Part shown: positions 59,414 through 64,000 of the stretch, piece after piece | How positions within the stretch are numbered: the stretch's first letter is position 1 | Layout of the letters: each line of letters opens with the position of its first letter | From: an uncultured Alphaproteobacteria bacterium | GTDB taxonomy: Bacteria; Pseudomonadota; Alphaproteobacteria; HIMB59; GCA-002718135 | NCBI GenBank assembly: GCA_902601455.1 | Contig: CACKNC010000005.1 | Location: forward strand, 19,908 to 83,907 | Direction: 5' to 3' | Length of the DNA stretch: 64,000 bases | Program-made: the position numbers and the translations under genes | The notes under the pieces: generated by a model | Database searches by the model: none | What the model was told of the DNA's origin: nothing | Seen by the model: the letters and a program-made list of their open reading frames with translations, nothing else

Positions 59414-61000
59414 ATGAGTGAAGAAAATAAAATTTATATTTTTGATACCACTTTAAGAGATGGTCAGCAAACTACAGGGGTAAATTTTTCTGTAAGTGAT
59501 AAAATGACAATTGCTAAAAGTCTTGATGAATTAGGTGTTGATTATATTGAGGGAGGGTGGCCAGGTGCAAACCCAACAGATAATGATTTCTTCTCCCGTG
59601 ATTTAAATTTTTCCAAATCAAAATTTACTGCATTTGGAATGACGCGGAGACCAGGAAGAAGTGCTGATAATGATCCTGGTTTAAATGCTCTAGTAAATAG
59701 TAATGCTTCTACAATTTGTCTTGTAGGAAAATCATCATCTTTTCAAGTTAAAAGCGCTTTAGGTATTTCTGAAGATGAAAACCTTTTAATGCTCGAAGAT
59801 AGTTTTAATTATTTAAATTCAAAAAATAAAGAGGCGATATATGACGCTGAGCATTTTTTTGACGGTTTTAAAAATAATAAAGAATACGCGTTAAAATGTT
59901 TAAATGCTGCGTATAAATCTTCTGCAAGATGGATTGTACTATGTGATACTAATGGTGGAACGCTGCCAAATGAAATTTCTAATATAATTGAGGAAGTTAA
60001 AAAAACTATCCCTGCAGAAAAATTAGGCATTCATGCTCATAATGATACTGAAAATGGAGTAGCTAATGCTTTAGCTGCAATTAATGCTGGCGTCAGACAT
60101 GTTCAGGGAACAATTAACGGTTTGGGAGAAAGATGTGGAAATACAAATTTAGTATCATTAATTCCTTCATTGGTATTAAAAACAGATTTTCATACAAACA
60201 TTGAAGATAAAAATCTTAAATCTTTAACAAAAATATCAAATACGTTGAGTGAGTTATTAAACGAACCAAAAATTAAGAATGCACCATATGTTGGAGAAAA
60301 TGCATTTTCGCATAAAGGAGGATTGCATGCTTCTGCTGTAGCTAAAGATCCCTCTACCTATGAACATATAGATCCAGATTTAGTTGGAAACTCAAGAAAT
60401 GTAATTATTTCAGATCAGGCGGGAAAGGCTAATTTAATTAGCCAACTAAATAAATTAAAAATTGATATAGACAGTGAAAAGATTAATCAAATACTAGAAC
60501 TAATAAAACAAAAAGAAACTGAGGGTTTTAGCTATGATACTGCATTAGCTAGTTTCGAACTACTTGTTAGAAGGCATGTTGGACAAATAAAAGAATATTT
60601 TAATCTTAATAAATTTAGAGTTACTGATGAAAGAAGATGGAATGCAAAAGGAGAATTAGTTACTGAGTCTGAAGCTACAGTGCAATTAGATGTAAAGAAT
60701 GAAGAAAAATTGACAGTAGGCATTGGAAATGGTCCAGTGAACGCTATTGATAGTGCTTTACGACAAGCTCTAATAGATTTTTACCCATCTTTAAGAGATT
60801 TAACTCTTACAGATTATAAAGTAATGATCTTGTCATCAGAAAAGGGCACAGGAGCAATCACAAGAGTGCATATAGAATCAACTGATGATACTAAAAAGCA
60901 TTGGACTACTGTTGGTGTGTCTACAAATATAATTGATGCTTCTTATAATGCTATCTTTGATAGCATCACTTTTAAATTATTTAATGATTTAAATAAATAA
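59414..61000 (+). CDS. cimA: (R)-citramalate synthase
   Basis: The 528-residue protein has the DRE-TIM catalytic segment DTTLRDGQQTTGV (11-23), GIHAHNDTENGVANALAA with the metal-binding His residues, GLGERCGNTNL, and GENAFSHKGGLHASAV, followed by a C-terminal regulatory (LeuA-dimer) domain. The length and the QQTTGVNFS variant fit the CimA group rather than 2-isopropylmalate or homocitrate synthase. It condenses acetyl-CoA and pyruvate for threonine-independent isoleucine synthesis. Confidence 0.88.
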   Translation: MSEENKIYIFDTTLRDGQQTTGVNFSVSDKMTIAKSLDELGVDYIEGGWPGANPTDNDFFSRDLNFSKSKFTAFGMTRRPGRSADNDPGLNALVNSNASTICLVGKSSSFQVKSALGISEDENLLMLEDSFNYLNSKNKEAIYDAEHFFDGFKNNKEYALKCLNAAYKSSARWIVLCDTNGGTLPNEISNIIEEVKKTIPAEKLGIHAHNDTENGVANALAAINAGVRHVQGTINGLGERCGNTNLVSLIPSLVLKTDFHTNIEDKNLKSLTKISNTLSELLNEPKIKNAPYVGENAFSHKGGLHASAVAKDPSTYEHIDPDLVGNSRNVIISDQAGKANLISQLNKLKIDIDSEKINQILELIKQKETEGFSYDTALASFELLVRRHVGQIKEYFNLNKFRVTDERRWNAKGELVTESEATVQLDVKNEEKLTVGIGNGPVNAIDSALRQALIDFYPSLRDLTLTDYKVMILSSEKGTGAITRVHIESTDDTKKHWTTVGVSTNIIDASYNAIFDSITFKLFNDLNK

Positions 61001-61001
61001 A

Positions 61002-61724
61002 TTGAAAAAAATAAATCCGACTATTATTCTTGTAAGACCTCAACTTTCTGAAAATATTGGAATGGCTGCTAGAGCAATGGATAACTTTGGATTGTCTAAA
61101 TTATTAATTGTTAGTCCTAGAGATGGATGGCCAAGTAAAAAAGCTGAGAGTTCAGCAAAACATGCTGATAAAATAATTAATAGGGCTAAAGTTTATGAAA
61201 GTTTAGAAGATGCTGTTTCTAATTATGATTTAGTAATAGCAACTTCAAATAGAAAACGATTTTTGACAAAAAAAAAATACGATAATTTTAACATATTACA
61301 AAAAAAAATTAGAGATTTTAAAAATACGGCTATATTATTTGGTCCTGAAAATTCAGGTTTGTCAAATCAAGATATTAGATTAGCTAATTTTTTATTTACT
61401 ATTCCTACTTATAATACAAACAAATCACTTAACTTATCTCATGCAGTTTCTATAATGTCTTATGAGTTATTTAAAGCAAGTAATACATTATTCAAAAATA
61501 CCTCAACCTCAAATATTGATAAAATTAGCAAGCTTGAATTTTCTAATTTTATTAATGTTTTAGTCAAAGATCTTGATTCTAGAGGTTTTTTTAAACCAAT
61601 AGAAAAGAAAGTTAGTATGATTGATAATATATATTCTATTTATAATAAAACTGACTTATCTAAAAAAGAACTTCGTATGCTGTGGGGGATACATAAAAAG
61701 CTAAAAAAACAGCCAAAATCATGA
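61002..61724 (+). CDS. trmJ: SPOUT tRNA/rRNA methyltransferase, TrmJ-like
   Basis: The 240-residue TrmH-family protein starts with TTG 1 base after the cimA stop. IILVRPQLSENIGMAARAMD (8-27, motif 1 region), ILFGPENSGLSN (motif 2) and LNLSHAVSIMSYELF (motif 3 knot) identify a SPOUT 2'-O-methyltransferase of the TrmJ type, which methylates tRNA position 32. The C-terminal extension (about 165-240) is the TrmJ dimerisation tail. Confidence 0.85.
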   Translation: MKKINPTIILVRPQLSENIGMAARAMDNFGLSKLLIVSPRDGWPSKKAESSAKHADKIINRAKVYESLEDAVSNYDLVIATSNRKRFLTKKKYDNFNILQKKIRDFKNTAILFGPENSGLSNQDIRLANFLFTIPTYNTNKSLNLSHAVSIMSYELFKASNTLFKNTSTSNIDKISKLEFSNFINVLVKDLDSRGFFKPIEKKVSMIDNIYSIYNKTDLSKKELRMLWGIHKKLKKQPKS

Positions 61725-61774
61725 AATAATGGATTTGACATCAATAAATTAATCTCTATATACCCCATTAATTA

Positions 61775-62395
61775 ATGACAAAAAGAATATCTGCAAAATA
61801 TAAAATTGATAGAAGATTAGGCTGTAACCTATGGGGCAGACCAAAAAGTCCATTTAACAAAAGAAATACAAAACCTGGACAACATGGGGCAATGGCTTTG
61901 CGAAAAAAACAATCTGATTATGGAAATCAGCTCTTTGCTAAACAAAAACTTAAATTTTATTATGGAGATTTAACTGAAAAACAGTTTAGAAGAATTTTTT
62001 CTAAAGCATCAAATATAAAAGGTGACACCAGTCAAATTTTGATCGAACTTCTTGAAAGAAGGTTGGATGCTATAGTTTATAGAATGAAATTTGTACCTAC
62101 AATATTTTCAGCCAGACAACTAGTTAACCATGGTCATGTAAAGGTAAATGGCAAAAGAGTTAATATACCTTCATATTCAGTTAAAGATGGTGATGAGATT
62201 TCTCTTAAAGACGGTAGCAATGAAATAAATATTGTTCAAGAGTCTATTGTTTCTCAAGAAAGAGAAATACCTGAATATATTGAGGTTGATATTAAAGAAT
62301 TTAAAGGTAGGTTTTTAAGAGCCCCATTAATACATGATGTACCATACCCAGTTACAATGGAGCCAAACTTAGTTATCGAATTTTACTCTAGATAA
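61775..62395 (+). CDS. rpsD: 30S ribosomal protein S4
   Basis: The 206-residue protein has normal S4 length. The alphaproteobacterial start [20 protein letters not shown] is followed by KPGQHG, and an S4 RNA-binding domain is present at [15 protein letters not shown] and [20 protein letters not shown] (20 residues). S4 nucleates 16S rRNA assembly. Its last 27 bases overlap the convergent rarD gene. Confidence 0.97.
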   Translation: MTKRISAKYKIDRRLGCNLWGRPKSPFNKRNTKPGQHGAMALRKKQSDYGNQLFAKQKLKFYYGDLTEKQFRRIFSKASNIKGDTSQILIELLERRLDAIVYRMKFVPTIFSARQLVNHGHVKVNGKRVNIPSYSVKDGDEISLKDGSNEINIVQESIVSQEREIPEYIEVDIKEFKGRFLRAPLIHDVPYPVTMEPNLVIEFYSR

Positions 62396-63271
62396 TTTAG
62401 AAGTTAAAACTGCATCATAAATAAATATACTCACCGCTATCCATATTATTATAAAAGCGATCAGTTTTTGTACTTCCATATATTCGTTAAGAATAAATAC
62501 TGATGTGATAAAATGAAAACTTGGTGCAATATAAAATAATACTCCAGCTAAACCCAAGGTGGTATGACGAAGCCCAAGATTAAAAAAAAATAAAGGTATA
62601 ATTGTTACAATTCCTGTAAAAAATAACATAATTGAAATATAGTTAAAATTGAGACTAAAAAAGCCGATATTTTCAAAGTTTAAGTATATTAAGTAAGGTA
62701 CTGCAAACAATGAAATTAAACCAGATTCAAATAAAAGTCCTGTAGCTGGAGAAACTTGAATTTGCTTTCTTAAAAGACCGTATATGCCCCAAGTTGTTCC
62801 TATCAATAAAGCAAGAAAAGGGAAAGTATTTGAAGTCGAAAAAAGTATAAGGCATGCTATTAACATCAATGAAACTGATATGACCTTTTTTAAATTTAAG
62901 TTTTCTTTTAAAATTAAATAACCAAGAGTTATGCTAATCATAGGTGTGAGAAAATAACCTAAAGAGGCATCTTGAACTTTATCGATACTAACAGCGTAAA
63001 TAAAACCCAACCAATTTGTAGCAATTAATAAAGAGGTAATCGTTAGGATTATAATATTTCTTATCGACTTAAATAAATTAATGAAATCAGAAATGCCTTT
63101 TAAAAACAAAAGAGATAAAAAAAGAACAAAAAATGACCAAACCCCCCTATGCATAGCAACTTCCAGTGATGGTATAAATTTAATTTCATTAAAAAAAAGT
63201 GGTTGGGGCATTCCCCACCATATAGCAGCTATACATGCATACAAAATGCCCTTGGTAAAATTACTTTTCAA
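62369..63271 (-). CDS. rarD: RarD-type EamA transporter
   Basis: The 300-residue protein has about ten membrane segments. Features of RarD are the N-terminal [20 protein letters not shown] (20 residues), the [11 protein letters not shown] segment and [20 protein letters not shown]. It is likely a metabolite permease of unknown substrate. It starts 1 base after the grxD stop, in a bolA-grxD-rarD operon. Its 3' end overlaps rpsD by 27 bases in opposite orientation. Confidence 0.85.
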   Translation of the reverse strand: MKSNFTKGILYACIAAIWWGMPQPLFFNEIKFIPSLEVAMHRGVWSFFVLFLSLLFLKGISDFINLFKSIRNIIILTITSLLIATNWLGFIYAVSIDKVQDASLGYFLTPMISITLGYLILKENLNLKKVISVSLMLIACLILFSTSNTFPFLALLIGTTWGIYGLLRKQIQVSPATGLLFESGLISLFAVPYLIYLNFENIGFFSLNFNYISIMLFFTGIVTIIPLFFFNLGLRHTTLGLAGVLFYIAPSFHFITSVFILNEYMEVQKLIAFIIIWIAVSIFIYDAVLTSKLSRVKFDN

Positions 63272-63272
63272 A

Positions 63273-63620
63273 TTAAGATGGTTTTACTTCTATTCCTCTA
63301 CTATTAAATAATTCAAGCAGCTCACCTGTCTCATGCATTTCTTTAACTATGTCACAACCACCAATAAATTCTTCTTTGACATACAATTGAGGAATAGTTG
63401 GCCAATCTGAAAATTTTTTGATTCCCTCTCTCATTTCATTACTATCTAATACATTTACACTGCTAAACTTCACACCAATATCAGATAGTACTTGAACTGT
63501 AGCAGCTGAAAAACCACACATTGGAAAAACTGGAGTTCCTTTCATAAATAAAACTACATCATTTGATTTAATTTCATTTTTAATATTCTCTGAAACATCA
63601 ACTGTATTATTTTCTTCCAT
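63273..63620 (-). CDS. grxD: Monothiol glutaredoxin (Grx4/GrxD type)
   Basis: The 115-residue protein has the monothiol active site CGFS (35-38) in FPMCGFSAATVQVL, TIPQLYV and FIGGCDIVKEMHETGEL, all family hallmarks. Monothiol glutaredoxins bind a 2Fe-2S cluster with glutathione and cooperate with BolA in iron-sulfur cluster delivery. It lies 2 bases downstream of bolA, the classical pairing. Confidence 0.94.
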   Translation of the reverse strand: MEENNTVDVSENIKNEIKSNDVVLFMKGTPVFPMCGFSAATVQVLSDIGVKFSSVNVLDSNEMREGIKKFSDWPTIPQLYVKEEFIGGCDIVKEMHETGELLELFNSRGIEVKPS

Positions 63621-63622
63621 TT

Positions 63623-63853
63623 TTACTCCGATCTTGTTTTTAGCATTAATGCATGAAGTTCATTACCCATCTTTCCTTTTAATGAGTCATATACCATTTT
63701 GTGTTGCTCTATTTTTGATTTCCCTTCAAAAGATTTCGATATAACAGTGGCACTATAATGGTCTCCGTCACCTCTCAAATCTTCAATATTTATTTTTGAG
63801 TCAGGAAAGCTATCTTTAATATGTTTTTCTAAATCTTCTTTTGATAATGGCAT
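63623..63853 (-). CDS. bolA: BolA-family protein
   Basis: The 76-residue protein follows the short BolA pattern: an N-terminal helix (LEKHIKDSFPDSKI), GDGDHYSATVIS, and the helix KIEQHKMVYDSLKG with the conserved His, ending ELHALMLKT with the second His used for cluster binding with glutaredoxin. It forms a heterocomplex with the adjacent monothiol glutaredoxin and may deliver Fe-S clusters. Confidence 0.92.
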   Translation of the reverse strand: MPLSKEDLEKHIKDSFPDSKINIEDLRGDGDHYSATVISKSFEGKSKIEQHKMVYDSLKGKMGNELHALMLKTRSE

Positions 63854-63890
63854 ATTGTGTAAATAGGTTATTAATTGTAAAAAATAAAGG

Positions 63891-63998
63891 TTATTTAACT
63901 TTATTTTTAAATATCCAATCTATTTTGTTACTTATTTTGTCAATCTCTAAGATCTGTTTTAGTTCTTGTTTTGTTATTTTTTTTAATAAAGTTTTGTC
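63891..63998 (-). CDS. C-terminal fragment of an unidentified gene, cut by the window edge
   Basis: The frame opposite bolA's upstream side is open from the window edge to a TAA at 63891 and would encode at least 35 residues, Lys/Ile-rich, ending NKIDWIFKNKVK. It lies 37 bases upstream of bolA on the same strand. In many alphaproteobacteria purL is the upstream neighbour of bolA, but this tail does not resemble PurL as remembered, so no name is given. Codon composition equals that of the neighbours. Confidence 0.35.
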   Translation of the reverse strand, partial: DKTLLKKITKQELKQILEIDKISNKIDWIFKNKVK

Positions 63999-64000
63999 TT

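Noticed and set aside
1-64000. tRNA, rRNA, CRISPR arrays, transposons or prophage
   Set aside because: The intergenic gaps are nearly all below 130 bases and none showed a cloverleaf, repeat-spacer pattern, transposase or phage gene.

Overview
The window is strongly AT-rich, very densely packed DNA with gaps mostly under 120 bases, many 1-11 base gene overlaps and long co-directional runs. Gene content points to a streamlined planktonic alphaproteobacterium of the SAR11 or HIMB59/AEGEAN-169 kind: class II DAHP synthase, citramalate synthase, a bolA-grxD pair, an XRE/DUF2083 short-chain acyl regulator and many uptake and catabolic genes for methylated amines. This assignment is an inference; no rRNA or other phylogenetic marker that would settle it lies in the window. 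No tRNA, rRNA, CRISPR, insertion sequence or prophage was seen.

Layout. 1-1911: end of a cell-surface polysaccharide region (C-terminus of a WecA/MraY-like transferase, a methyltransferase-like protein, a NodB-type deacetylase). 1897-7516 (minus): a tight seven-gene set with a class V PLP enzyme, methyltransferase, PhyH-type oxygenase, acyl carrier protein, KASIII, SDR and GNAT, probably a small acyl-ACP-dependent biosynthetic pathway. 7562-17500: class II aldolase-like protein, aldehyde dehydrogenase, gamma-butyrobetaine-hydroxylase-like dioxygenase, EamA exporter, a complete ProX-ProW-ProV betaine transporter, then an SDR and a BetA-like GMC dehydrogenase. 17497-23201: aldo/keto reductase, a newly found 57-residue ORF, an XRE regulator with a cluster of TTGTAAA half-sites, then carnitine dehydrogenase, a beta-keto acid cleavage enzyme and a thioesterase (CdhA, CdhC and CdhB types, giving carnitine to glycine betaine).

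22632-34530 (minus): two operons. One is aminotransferase-MFS-GNAT-HD-type diiron oxygenase. The other has six genes: two PYROXD2-like flavoproteins, a GcvT/DmdA-like protein, acyl-CoA dehydrogenase, NDP-forming acyl-CoA synthetase and a CaiD-like hydratase. 34615-39187: a BetI-like TetR regulator, acyl-CoA dehydrogenase and PotBCA-type transporter genes, with the periplasmic binding protein convergent beyond a strong terminator. 40470-51529: polyamine/agmatine genes (two PuuA-like synthetases, two PuuB-like oxidases, AguA, AguB) surrounding a Rieske oxygenase (GbcA/CntA type) and a TMADH/DgcA-type demethylating dehydrogenase. 51531-64000: mainly housekeeping genes (FAD-linked oxidase, TsaC, ParA, GlmU, DAHP synthase, NadE, GltX, CimA, TrmJ, RpsD, RarD, GrxD, BolA).

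How it fits together. The central 40 kb reads as a module for scavenging N-methylated and polyamine compounds: uptake by ProXWV and PotABCD-like systems, conversion of gamma-butyrobetaine, crotonobetaine or carnitine to glycine betaine, and demethylation to dimethylglycine and sarcosine. Near-identical 16-bp palindromes (TTGAATG/CATTCAA type) lie upstream of three transcription units around a BetI-like regulator gene, suggesting a local regulon. The most novel candidates are the six-gene operon at 27038-34530 and the ACP-centred operon at 1897-7516.
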